NCBI RefSeq assembly: GCF_024166365.1 | Contig: NC_064819.1 | Location: 6,646,501-6,710,500, forward strand | Direction: 5' to 3' | DNA: 64,000 nt | From: Elephas maximus indicus | Taxonomy: Eukaryota; Chordata; Mammalia; Proboscidea; Elephantidae | In this document: piece by piece, positions 52,561 through 62,716 of the stretch | Layout: every line of letters begins with the position of its first letter | How positions within the stretch are numbered: position 1 is the stretch's first letter | Notes under the pieces: model-generated | What the model was told of the DNA's origin: nothing | The model's input: the letters and a program-made list of their open reading frames with translations, nothing else | Database searches by the model: none | Program-made: the position numbers and the translations under genes

Positions 52561-53644
52561 GTATGGCAATTCATCCCAGATGGATGTATTTAGTCAAGAA
52601 GATCTTGATCTGAATTCTAGCAGCTTTTTTTCTTCTTCTTTTTTTGATAGAACTTGGCAGGCTGATTCTAAAATCTATATGGAAATGCGGAGGATCTAGA
52701 ATAACCAAAGCAATTTTTTTTTTTTAAAGAACAAAGTTGGAAAGTTTACTGGACTTCAAGAGTTACTATAAAAATACCGTGATTAAGACAGTTTAGGTAT
52801 TTGCAAAAAGACTAATAGATCAAAGGTACAGAATAGAGAGTCCAGAAATAGAAAAACACAATAGTCAGTTGATTTTTCACAAAGGTACCAAGACAATAAA
52901 ATGAGAAAAGAACTTTTTAATAATAAAATATCTGTATGACATAATATGAACACTGATCCTTGCCTCACACCACACACAGAAATGAACTCAAATAGATTAT
53001 AGGCCTAATTTGAAGCTATAAAAGTTCTAGGACAAAATCTTTGTGATTGCGGGACAGGTAAAGGTTTTTTGGTTAGAAGACAATGGTAAAAAACACACAA
53101 GAAATATAAAAGACAAATCGAATTGTACTTCATCAAAATTAAAACCTTCTGCTCCAAAAAAATAAATAAAACACCATGAAGTAAACAAAAAGGCAAACCA
53201 CAGATTGATAAAATATATTTACAACACATATTTCAGACAAAGAACTTGTACCTAGAATATGCAAAGAACTTTTACAACTCAATCATAAGAAAGCAAACAA
53301 CCCAGAAAGAAAGTTGGTAAAATATTTGAAAAGATATAAATGGGTAATAAGCACATGAAAATATACTTAACATCATTATGTATTATGAAAATGAAAATTA
53401 AAAACAATGAGATACCACTAAATACCCAATAGAATGACTAAAAATTAACAACCACCACCTCCACAGCTACCAAAAACAAACAAATAAATAAATAGCCCGG
53501 GCATTTTAAGTACTGGCAAAAATATGGAACAACTGCATGCTCATATACTCTTGACGGAAATGCTACAACCTTGAAAAAAGTTTCGGAAATTTTTGGAAAA
53601 AGTTTGGTAGTTTCTTAAAAACGTCAACATATGATGACAATATA

Positions 53645-53769
53645 AACCAACCCCATTGCCCCTAAGTTGAACTGCCCCATAATATTTCCAAGGTTTTAAA
53701 TCTTTATGGAAGCAGACTGCCGTGTCTTTCTCCCAGGGAGTGGCTGGTGGATTTGAACCAGGGCTCCTT
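53645..53769 (-). mobile_element. AfroSINE, minus strand, internally deleted
   Basis: AACCAACCCCATTGCC, CTGCCCCATAATATTTCC, GGAAGCAGACTGCCGTGTCT, GGTGGATTTGAACCAGGGCT. 8-bp TSD ACAATATA at 53637-53644 and 53770-53777, inside old L1. Confidence 0.85.
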
Positions 53770-53950
53770 ACAATATAGCCAAGTCATTTCATAACTATGT
53801 ATCTACTCAACAGAAAAAAAAAAAAAAATGTTCATACGAAGACTTTTACAAATATTCATTTTAATTTATTTATAATAGGCTACAACAGTAAACAACACAA
53901 ATATTCATCAAAAGTGAATAGATAATTAAGTGGTGGTTATATCCATACAC

Positions 53951-54116
53951 GGAAACCCTGGTGGCGTAGTGGTTAAGTGCTACAGCTGCTAACCAAAAGG
54001 TCGGCAGTTCGAATCCACCAGGCGCTCCTTGGAAACTCTATGGGGCAGTTCTACTCTGTCCTATAGGGTCGCTATGAGTCAGAATTGACTTGACGGTTGT
54101 GGGTTGGGTTTGGTTT
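53951..54116 (+). mobile_element. AfroSINE, short class, young
   Basis: GGAAACCCTGGTGGCGTAGT, AAGTGCTACAGCTGCTAACC, CAGTTCGAATCCACCAGGCG, CTATGGGGCAGTTCTACTCT, GGGTTGGGTTTGG tail. Perfect 15-bp TSD GGTTATATCCATACA at 53935-53949 and 54117-54131. Close to the inferred consensus. Confidence 0.96.
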
Positions 54117-54535
54117 GGTTATATCCATACAGTACAACCCCTTTCAGCAATAAAAAGGAATACACTATTGATACACACAACAACATGAAAGACTCTCAAA
54201 ATGCATAGTAAAAGGTCTCATGTAAGAGTATATATACTGTATGATCCATTTGCATAAAAGTCTAGAAAATATAAACTAATCTATAGTGTCAGAAAGCAGA
54301 TCAGTGGTTCCTATGGACAGGAGTGTTGGGGTATGAATGGATTACAGATTAGCACAAATATACTTTTGAGAGTTATGGAAATGGTTATGTTTATTGTGGT
54401 TGTGATTTTGAGGCTATAAATACATACCAAAACTAATCAAATTATATACTATAAATACATGCTGTTTACTGTATTTTATAATACATTAACAAAGTTGAAA
54501 CAACAATTTTCTGTATATGTATATATCAATTTTCT

Positions 54536-54700
54536 AGTAGTTTCACTCCTAGGAATTTATCCAAGAGAAATGAAACAGATACACACATAACACACTTTTA
54601 AAAAAATGTTCGTAGTAAAATTATTCATTATATCAAAAAAAAATTAGAAACAACACAAATGGCCATCAACGACAGAATGAATAAACTGTGATAGATTCAT
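54536..54700 (+). repeat. second old L1 ORF2 3' end, continued at 57368 and 57913
   Basis: TTCACTCCTAGGAATTTATC, CAAGAGAAATGAAACAGATA, ACACAAATGGCCATCAACGA, AATAAACTGTGATAGATTCA. The text resumes after the RTE at 57361 (ATTCATAAAATGGAATAATA) and after the young L1 at 57913 (CTGATACATGCAACAACATG). Confidence 0.78.
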
Positions 54701-57357
54701 GTTGGTGTTGTTAGCTGCCATCACATCAGTTCTGACTCATAGCTACCATATGCACAACAGAACCAAACACTGCCCTGTCCTGTGCCATCCTCACAATCAT
54801 TGTTATGCTTGTGCCCATTGTTGCAACCACTGTGTCAATCCATCTCATTGAGGGGCTTCCTCTCTTTTGCTGACCTACTTTACCAAGCATGATGTCCTTT
54901 TCCAGGGACCAGTTCCTCCTAATAACATATCCAAAGTACCTGAGACTAAGTCTCGCCATCCTTGCTTCTACGGAACATTCTAAATGTACTTCTTCCAAGA
55001 CAGATTTATTCATTCTTCTGGCCGTCCAGGGTATATTCAATATTCCTCACCAAAACCATAATTTAAAGGCATCAGTTCTTATTCAGTCTTCCTTATTCGT
55101 TGCCCAGCTCTTGCATGCATATGAGGCAATTGAAAAATACTATGGTTTGGGTCAGGCATATACCCTAGTCCCCAAAGTGACATCTTTGTTTTTTAATACT
55201 TTAAAGGGGTCTTTCCCAGCAGATCTTCCCAATGCAACACATTGCTTGATTTCTTGACTCTTGCTTCCATTGGATGTTCATTGTGGACCCAAGTAAAACG
55301 AAATCCTTGACAAAGTTAATCTTTTCTCCATTTATCATGATGCTGCTAACTGGTCCAGTTGTGAGGATTTTTGTTTTCTGTGTGTTGAGGTGCAATCCAT
55401 ACTGAAGGCTGTGGTCTTTGATCTTCATCAGTAAGTGCTTTAAGTCTGCTTCCCTTTCAGCAAGCAAGGTTGTGTCATCTGCATATTGCAAGTTGTTAAC
55501 AAGTCTTCCTCCAATTTTGATGGCACATTCTTCTTCATATAATCAAGCTTCTCAGATTATTTGCTCAACATACAGATTGAAAAAGAATGGTGAAAAAATA
55601 CAACCCTGATGCACACCTTTTCTGACTTTAAACCACACAGTATCCTCTTGTTCTGTTTGAAAGACTGACTCTTGGTCTATACACAGGTTCCTCAAGAGCA
55701 CAATTAAGTGTTCTGGAATTCCCATTCTTAACAACGTTACCTATAATTTGCTATAATTCACACAGTCGAATGCCTTTGCATAGTCAATATCTTTCTAGTA
55801 TTCTATGCTTTCAGCTAAGATCCATCTGACATTAGCAAGAATATCCCTCATTCCATGACCCCTTCTGAATCCAGCTTGAACTTCTGACAGCTCCCTGTCA
55901 ATGTACTGCTTCAACAACTTTTGAATGATCTTCAGCAAAATTTTACTTCTGTGTGATATTAATAATATTGTTTGAAAATTTCTGCATTTGGTTGGATCAC
56001 CTTCCTTTGGAGTGGACACAAATATGAATCTCTTCCAGTCAGTTGGCCAGGAAGCTGTCTTCCAAATTTCTTGACATAGACTTCTGAACACCTCCAGCAT
56101 TTTATCCTGTTGTTGAAACATCTCAATTCCTGGAGCCTTGTTTTCTGACAAAGCCTTCAGTATAGCTTGGATTTCTTTCTTCAGTACCATTGGTTCTTGA
56201 CCATAAGCTACCTCTTGAAATGGTTGAACATCAACCAATTATTTTGGGGGGAGTGACTCTGTGTATTCCTCCCATCTTCTTTTGATGCTTCCTCCATCGT
56301 TCAATATTTTGCCCATAGAATCCCTCAATATTGCAACCGAGGCTTGAATTTTTTCTTCAGTTCTTTCAGCTTGAGCAATGCTGAGCGTTTTCTTCCCATT
56401 TGGTTTTCTAACTCTAGGTCTTTGCACGTTTCATTATAATACTTTACTTTGTCTTCTGGAGCTACCCTTGGAAATCTTGTGTTCAGCTCTTTTACTTCAT
56501 CATTTCTTCCAGTCACTTTAGCTACTCTACCTTCAAAAGCAAGTTTCAGAATCTCTTGTAACATTCATTTTTTGGTCTTTCTTGTCTTTTTAATCACCTT
56601 TTACTTTCTTCATGTATGCTGTCCTTGATATCATTCCACAACTCATCTGGTCTTCAGCTGTTAGTGTTCAATGTGTCAAATCTATTCTTGAGGTGGTATT
56701 TAAATTCAGATGGGGTATACTCATGGTTGTATTTTGGTTCTCGTGGACTCGCTGTGATTTTCTTCAGTTTCAGCTTGAACTTGCATATGAGCAATTGACG
56801 GTCTGTTCCACAGTTGGCCCCTGGTCTTGTTCTGACTGATGATATTGAGCTTCTCCAACATTTCTTTCCACATATATAGTCAGTTTTTTAGAGCTGTGTA
56901 TTTATTCTAGGGAGGACCATGTGTATAGTTGCCATTTATGTTGTTGACAAAAGGTATTTGCAATGAAGAAGTCGTTGGTATTGCAAACTTCTATCATGCA
57001 ATTTCTGGCATCATTTCTATCACCAAGGCCACATTTTCCAACTACTGAAATTTCTTTATTTTCAACTTTTGTATTCCAAACACTAGTAATTATCAATTCA
57101 TCTTCACTGCATGTATGATCAATTTCAGACTGCAGAAGTTGGAAAAAATCTTCAATATCCTCATCTTTAGGATTAGCATTTGATACATAAATTTGAATAA
57201 TAGTTCTATTAACTGGTCTTCTTTGTAGGCATATGGATATTATCCTATCACTGACAGTGTTGTACTTCAGGACAAATCTTGAAATGTTCTTTTTGACAAT
57301 GAATAGGATGTCATCCCTCTTCAATTTTTCATTCCCAGCATAGTAGACCATATGATC
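54701..57357 (-). mobile_element. RTE LINE, 5'-truncated
   Basis: Second long RTE, minus strand, with AACAAC-type 3' end (GTTGGTGTTGTTAGCTGCC on the plus strand). It stops in the N-terminal part of the endonuclease, so the 5' UTR and start are missing relative to the 3.19-kb copy. TSD TAGATTCAT (54692-54700) against TATATTCAT (57359-57367), inside old L1. Confidence 0.9.
54726..57351 (-). pseudogene. RTE ORF2, decayed, catalytic YADD retained
   Basis: Fragments on the minus strand in order: 57351-56902 endonuclease (YYAGNEKLKRDD at the cut 5' end; CGLGDRNDARNCMIEVCNT); 56564-56239 linker (two frames); 56238-55795 early RT (ENKAPGIEMFQQQDK, lacking the usual IDGIS part); 55734-55552 motif B (KVRKGVHQGCIFSPFFFNLY); 55491-55201 YADDTTLLAE with the catalytic aspartates intact; 55040-54726 C-terminus (ARMARLSLRYFGYVIRR, GSPSMRWIDT). 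Several frameshifts and stops, no start. It cannot make an active protein. Confidence 0.88.
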
Positions 57358-57403
57358 GTATATTCATAAAATGGAATAATAGTAGTTAAAAAGTATGAAG
57401 CTT

Positions 57404-57896
57404 GGCAGGGAACACAACAGAGAACCCCTGAGGGAGCAGGAGAGCAGTGGGATGCAGACCCCAAATTCTCATAAAAAGACCGGACTTAAAGATCTGACTG
57501 AGACTAGAAGGACCCCGGTGGTCATGGCCCCCAGACCTTCTTTTGCCCCAGGACAGGAACCATTCTCAGAGCCAACTCTTCAGACAGGGATTGGACTGGA
57601 CAATGGGTTGGAGAGGGATGCTGGTGAGGAGTGAGCTTCTTGGATCAGGTGGACACTTCAGACTATGTTGGCATCTCCTGCCTGGAGGGTAGATGAGAGG
57701 GTGGAGGGGGTTAGAAGCTGGTGAAATGGACATGAAAAGAGAGAACGGAGGGAGAGAGCAGGCTGTCTCATTAGGGGGAGAGTAATTGGGAGTGTGTAGC
57801 AAGGTGTATATGGGTTTTTGTGTGAGAGACTGACTTGACTTGTAAACTTTCACTTAAAACACAATAAAAATTATAAAAAATAAATAAATAAAAAGA
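57404..57896 (+). mobile_element. young L1 3' UTR, 5'-truncated
   Basis: GGCAGGGAACACAACAGAGA, CCTGAGGGAGCAGGAGAGCA, GGTCATGGCCCCCAGACCTT, TCTCATTAGGGGGAGAGTAA, TTTGTGTGAGAGACTGACTT, AATAAAAATT and A-rich tail. TSD AAAAAGTATG(AA/GG)GCTT at 57388-57403 and 57897-57912. Only the last 490 bp of L1 were copied. Confidence 0.95.
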
Positions 57897-58061
57897 AAAA
57901 AGTATGGGGCTTCTGATACATGCAACAACATGTATGATATTCAAAAGCATTATAGTAAGCAAAAGTGGCCAGATATTACTCCCAAACTAAATATATTCAT
58001 ATGAATTGCAAGGAAGCACAAAACTAATCTACAAAAATTAAAAAAAAAAAAATTAAAGTAA

Positions 58062-58137
58062 TTTCCTTTTTGAGAGAAGGGATGAAATTGACTGGAAAGC
58101 ATGAGATAAGTTTCTAAGGTAAATATATGTCTTGTTT
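58062..58137. other. unassigned spacer
   Basis: Short sequence between decayed L1 and the polypurine tract. Confidence 0.4.
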
Positions 58138-58474
58138 TAGAGGAAGGAAAGAATGGAGAGAGAAGTGAGGGAGGGAAGGAAGAAAGGAAAGAGGGGGGAG
58201 GCAGGGAAGGAGGGAGAGAAGGAGGGAAAAAAGGGAGGAAGGGAAAGAGAGAGAAAAGGGAAGGGAGAGAAGGAGAGAGGGAAAGAAAGAAGAAAGGAAG
58301 GAAGGAAAGGAGATAGGAAGGAGGGAAGGAAGAAAGGAATGGAAGGAGGTAGGGAGGGAAGAAGAGAGGGAGGGAGGGAAAGAGAGAAGGAAGGAGAGGG
58401 GGGAGAGAGGAAAAAGAAGGAAGAACGGAGGGGGAAGGGAGGGAGGAAGAGGAAGGAAGGAAGGGAAGGAGGGA
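58138..58474 (+). repeat. 337-bp polypurine (GGAA/GGGA)n tract
   Basis: Almost uninterrupted A/G on the plus strand (AGGAAGGAAAG, GGGAGGGAAGG, AGAGAGGGAGG words), with rare T. Open frames on both strands (Glu/Arg/Lys/Gly on plus; Ser/Leu/Pro/Phe on minus, 58137-58490) are forced by composition. Confidence 0.97.
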
Positions 58475-59373
58475 AGAACTCAAACATCATCTTCTCTGTA
58501 AAGCCTCTCTGGATTCTCAGCTAAACTTGGCATTTTAAAAAAAGCCACTAATCTGCCTATACTGCATTGCTAAACTGTCTTGAAATACTCAGTGAGTAAG
58601 TTTTAAAATAAGAGTTCACCGTAATTCAGGGTAACCAAATACTCGATGAGGAAATTTCTTTATAGAAGAATTCTAGGTGGAAAAGAGAATAATTAAATTA
58701 AATATTACTGTTTTACAACCTGTAATAAAATAATGGTTCTAGGCAATGCTCAGCAGTGGACACTAAAAATATTAGGTAAAATATCAATGGAACAGTTTAT
58801 AATAGATGACCAGGCTGACAGCACCCGAACACACCGATCAATCTTAGTTTTAGCATCACTTAAAGTGAGTTAAGCTGTTCCTTGGTGCCTGCCTTAACAT
58901 GGGTGCAGATCTGCTAAGCACTGCCTATAAAATATTCTCGAATAATTGACTCTGAATCTAATCAAGCTCTAAGTGGGCAAAATACGGATAACAGAGGAAC
59001 AATTTAAGCAACAGCAGAAGGAAGCAACCAGAAAAATCTAGAATACGGGCCCAGTTCACAAGACAAAATGCCCAGTTTCCCAGACGAAATGTTTGGGGGA
59101 GAGGGGCTGTAGTTATAGAACAGAGGCTTAAGAGAAGTTACAACCAAATTGAATGTGTGGACCTTTTTTGGACCCTGATTTGCACAACCAACTACAAAAA
59201 GACATGCCTGAGGCAATCAGGAAGTTTGAATATGGTCTAGCTATTACATGATATGGACAGAAGATCTTTAATTTTAGAAAGTGTTATAACAACAATGTGG
59301 TACTATTTTAATTGGCGTGTGTTTGAAGAAGCATACTGAAGTATTTATGGGTGAAATAAGGTGATGTCTGCGA
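58475..59373. other. unassigned, 0.9 kb
   Basis: No gene or repeat recognised. Confidence 0.45.
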
Positions 59374-59384
59374 TTGGCTTTACA

Positions 59385-59585
59385 TTTGTTGTTGTGTGGT
59401 GTCTAGTGGATTCCTACTCTTAGCGACCCCATGTGATAGAGTAGAACTGCCTCATAGGGTTTCCTTGGCTGTAACCTTTACGAAAGCGGATGACCAGGTC
59501 TTTCTCTGCAGAGCCACTGGGAGGGTTTGAATTGCCAACCTTTCAATTAGCAGTCGAGCTCAACCATTTGTACCACGAGGGCTCC
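59385..59585 (-). mobile_element. AfroSINE, minus strand, long older class
   Basis: GGTGTCTAGTGGATTCCTAC, GATAGAGTAGAACTGCCTCA, AAAGCGGATGACCAGGTCTT, GGGTTTGAATTGCCAACC, TACCACGAGGGCTCC. Perfect 11-bp TSD TTGGCTTTACA at 59374-59384 and 59586-59596. Confidence 0.95.
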
Positions 59586-59861
59586 TTGGCTTTACAGTAC
59601 TCCTAAAGAAAGTGAAGGAGTGAGGGTTAGGCAAAACAACGGAGGCGAAATGGTGATAATTGTTGAAGTTGGGTAATAGGTTACATACATGTTATATATT
59701 GAATCGTGTCCCTTCCAAAATTACGTTGAAGTCCCAACTCCTATATTTGTTTTTGACCCTGTTTGAAGATAGGGGTTTTCTTTTGTTATTTAATTGAGGT
59801 CATATTGGAGTAGGTGAGTCCTAAACCTAATCCCCCTCAGAAGTATTAGACACAGAGACCA

Positions 59862-60220
59862 ATTGCTAGAAAAGGACAGGGTCAGTAAAAACAATGAAAT
59901 GGACTGGCATAATGGCCACTACCAAAAAACCAAACCAAACCCAGTGCTGTTGAGTCAATTCCAACTCATACCGACCCTATAGGACAGAGTAGAACTGCCC
60001 CATAGAGTTTCCAAGGAGAGCCTGGCAGATTCAAACTGCTGACCCTTTGGTTAGCAGCTGTAGCACTTAACCACTACGCCACCAGGGTTTCCAATGGCCA
60101 CTACAATGGATTCAAATATACCAACGATCAGGAGTAGGACCAGGCAACATTTCTTCTGTTATACATAAGATTGACCTGAGTTAGAACTGGCTTAGTGGCA
60201 TCTAACAACAACAACAGACA
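59862..60220 (+). mobile_element. RTE 3' end nested in the MLT1-like LTR, split by a SINE
   Basis: GGACAGGGTCAGTAAAAACA, GAAATGGACTGGCATAATGG, ACCAACGATCAGGAGTAGGA, TTAGTGGCATCTAACAACAA, CAACAG tail. Possible TSD AGACACAGAGACC/AGACAGAGAAATG. Diverged. Confidence 0.78.
59923..60092 (-). mobile_element. AfroSINE, minus strand, inside the RTE
   Basis: Short class: CAAAAAACCAAACCAAACCC, GTTGAGTCAATTCCAACTCA, GGACAGAGTAGAACTGCCCC, ACCACTACGCCACCAGGG. Perfect 12-bp TSD AATGGCCACTAC at 59911-59922 and 60093-60104. Confidence 0.96.
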
Positions 60221-60491
60221 GAGAAATGCACACACATGGAGGAAGAGGCCATGTGACGGCAGACACACACAACAGATGCAGATATATCTAAAAGGCCAGG
60301 AACACCGATGATTGCAGGCAGCTAGAAACAGTTCCAGAAACTTAGAAGCAAAGAGGGACCTCCCCGTAGAACCATGTCCTGAATTGGGACTTTTAGCCTC
60401 CTGAACTGTGAGAAAATAAATTTCTGTTCTTTAAAGCTGCGCGTTTATGGTATTTTTTGTTACTCTAGCACTAGGTAATTAAGAAGATACA

Positions 60492-61109
60492 GGTTTACTA
60501 CACTATTCTTTCTTTCAAGTATTACATGTGTTTTAAAATTTCCACAATAAAAGAGTAGAATGCCTACTAAAAATCCACATTCCCTATTTTTTCTTCTTAC
60601 TATTTTAATTAACATCTAATGACACTTATGTATACACTTATGTATACTAATTTCATCTTCTATCCCAATTTTGTGAAATGCATTTATTTTTACTTCATAA
60701 CAATTTATGACAATCAACCATGTATTAGAACACATTTTCAACAGCAGAGGCATACCGATGTACTCATAATTCATTTTCCCATTCTTAGCACCAACTTTTT
60801 CCACTTATTCTTCCTTTAACTATGAAAGAAAAAGCACAAAAGATGTGTAAAACCTAATCTCCTCTCAGATGCTTTCCATTTGCAAAGCCAGGCTATGCTC
60901 ACGTATTTACCAGAGAATCCTGCTGTGAGCGTGCTGCACACTCTTTGAGGGGCCCAGGGAGGCCCCAGCACACCCAGGAAGTAGGCTGGAACCACATACT
61001 GAAACTCAGATGTTATTTTAGTTTTACTTTTTCTTATAGTACTGAAGGAATTCGCAGTTCTATAAGTGGACAAAGGAGAAAAGTTAGCCATCTTTTTTTT
61101 TTTTTTTCA
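60492..61109. other. unassigned
   Basis: No gene or repeat recognised; T run at 61093-61107 next to the SINE TSD. Confidence 0.45.
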
Positions 61110-61121
61110 TCAAATCCTGGT

Positions 61122-61328
61122 GGTGGTGTTGTTGATGTGTGCCATCAAGATGGTTCAACTCATGCGACCCTATACAACAGAGTAGAACTGCCCTGTAGGG
61201 TTTCCCAGGCTGAAGTCTTTAAGTGAGCAGATTACCAGGTCTTTTCTCCCTCAAAGCAGCTGGTGGGTTGGAACTACTGACTTTGTGTTAGCAACTGAGC
61301 ACTTAACTGTTGTGTCACCGGGGCTTCT
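61122..61328 (-). mobile_element. AfroSINE, minus strand, long older class
   Basis: GGTGTTGTTGATGTGTGCCA, ACAACAGAGTAGAACTGCCC, GAGCAGATTACCAGGTCTTT, AGCACTTAACTGTTGTGTCA, CCGGGGCTT. Perfect 12-bp TSD TCAAATCCTGGT at 61110-61121 and 61329-61340. Confidence 0.95.
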
Positions 61329-61340
61329 TCAAATCCTGGT

Positions 61341-61586
61341 ACACATATGTGATTCCGTATTTGCAGGTTATGTTCCAACTGAAATGATTTCGTTGCCCTT
61401 CCTAGATGCTCCCAGACTTATTCTCACATAGGCTTTTCCCTGGCTCCTTCACATAGCTCCAGGCTTAGCTCAAGTATCATCTGACATGGATGCTATATTT
61501 ATAAGATACTTTAAAAATCAGATTCTGCTCCTAGCTACCTTCACATTTTATAGAAGAAAAAGACACCAAGACTTGTGAAGCTTTTC

Positions 61587-61623
<37 letters not shown>

Positions 61624-62268
61624 AATTCTGTAGATAATCAGGGTAATAGTCTCAGGCATCCAAGCCACATCCTCTCAAGCCAACCATTTGACCCAATATT
61701 AGTCATGACATTATTAATCAATTATATGAAATTTTCTACACAACAGACATTTACTTACAACTTCTGAATTAAGTAACTTGCATAAAAATTAAGTAACTTG
61801 TACAAAAATTTCTGTTTTCCTTCCTTCCCTTCTTTCTTGATCTTTCTCTCAAGGAACAGTTTTCAATGCTTTGACTTAGGATCCCTTGGAGGAGAAAAAA
61901 GAATATTTTTTTTTTTTAAAAAACAAATCTGGGGACAAAGAAATCTATGGTTTCAAGTTCTAATTGTGAATGCAATGAAGGGAAGTGGGCCAGCCTTCCC
62001 CAGGGATCCCATGTGTCCTGGTTCTGGTGACTGATTAAGCCACCGATTTGACATGCCAGGGAATTGGGACGTATTCTTCACTGGAGAAATCCCAAACTGC
62101 TTGACAAAACCTAAAACATTTGACCTTCTCAGCCTTACCTCTTTTATTATTTAAAATGAAAAGAGAAGAAGAAAATGAGACAGCAAGCAGAACTCTACAA
62201 AAATCTGCTCATCAAAAGCCATCTTCAACAGTACTTCAGACCTTTTTAAATGAGAGTGCAGAATTGTT
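61341..62268. other. unassigned, with (AC)n at 61587-61619
   Basis: A CA dinucleotide run of about 16 units; T-run at 61905-61917. No gene or repeat recognised otherwise. Confidence 0.5.
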
Positions 62269-62281
62269 ACCTTTAGGGTTA

Positions 62282-62321
62282 AACCAAAAACCCGTTGCCG
62301 TCAGGTCGATTCCGACTCATG
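62282..62321 (-). mobile_element. 40-bp AfroSINE fragment with its own TSD
   Basis: Only the 3' end was copied: AACCAAAAACCCGTTGCCG, TCAGGTCGATTCCGACTCAT. Flanked by ACCTTTAGGGTTA (62269-62281) and ACCTTTACGGTTA (62322-62334), 12/13 identical. Confidence 0.9.
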
Positions 62322-62334
62322 ACCTTTACGGTTA

Positions 62335-62517
62335 GATTGGGGTAAATTGAAAGGCCAACTCGTACCTCACAGAGCTGTTCTTGTTATGAGCCTCCTATAG
62401 CGGACTGGTACCCAAAGACCATACATATGTATGTGCTTTATCACCATCTCTATGTATGTACATGTACATGGATGTTACTACCATGAGTACGTTCTAACAT
62501 TTCCATAACTTACTCTG
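62335..62517. other. unassigned spacer
   Basis: No gene or repeat recognised; several TACATG-type words. Confidence 0.45.
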
Positions 62518-62531
62518 TTCTTAAGGGAAAA

Positions 62532-62702
62532 ACAACAACAACAACAAAAACCCTTTGCCATCAAGTTGATTCCGACCCATAGGGACCCTAGAGGACAGAG
62601 TAGAACTGCCCCATAGGGTTTCCAAGGAGCAGCTGGTGGATTTGAACTGCCGACCTTTTGGTTAGCAGACATATCACTTAACCACCGCACCACAAGGTCT
62701 AC
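62532..62702 (-). mobile_element. AfroSINE, minus strand, short class
   Basis: ACAACAACAACAACAAAAAC tail, ATCAAGTTGATTCCGACCCA, GGACAGAGTAGAACTGCCCC, CTTTTGGTTAGCAGACATAT, ACCACCGCACCACAAGG. Perfect 14-bp TSD TTCTTAAGGGAAAA at 62518-62531 and 62703-62716. Confidence 0.96.
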
Positions 62703-62716
62703 TTCTTAAGGGAAAA

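Larger units (their letters stand above)
52620..54535 (+). repeat. old L1 ORF2 3' half and 3' UTR, with two AfroSINEs
   Basis: Sense-strand phrases in order: TCTAAAATCTATATGGAAAT, AATAGAGAGTCCAGAAATAG, AGTTGATTTTTCACAAAGGT, AAAGTTCTAGGACAAAATCT, AACCACAGATTGATAAAATA, CACATGAAAATATACTTAAC, GAAATGCTACAACCTTGAAA; then 3' UTR near 54290 (AGAAAGCAGATCAGTGGTTC). Many stops and indels. Hosts SINEs at 53645 and 53951. Confidence 0.82.
59690..60491 (+). mobile_element. MLT1-like MaLR LTR hosting an RTE
   Basis: Start TGTTATATATTGAATCGTGT, CGTTGAAGTCCCAACTCC, TTGAGGTCATATTGGAG; end GCCTCCTGAACTGTGAGAAA, ATAAATTTCTGTTCTTTAAA, TACTCTAGCACTAGGTAATT follow the MLT1 LTR. The middle is interrupted by an RTE 3' end. 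Confidence 0.8.

Noticed and set aside
53951-54020. tRNA genes in the SINE heads
   Set aside because: The A and B boxes are SINE promoter parts; the sequences continue into the AfroSINE body and do not fold as a full tRNA.
55201-55491. Active reverse transcriptase because YADD is intact
   Set aside because: The frame is broken before and after this segment and the element lacks its 5' end.
57950-58490. 177-codon minus-strand protein rich in Ser, Leu, Pro and Phe
   Set aside because: Encoded by the complement of the polypurine tract; no real gene features.
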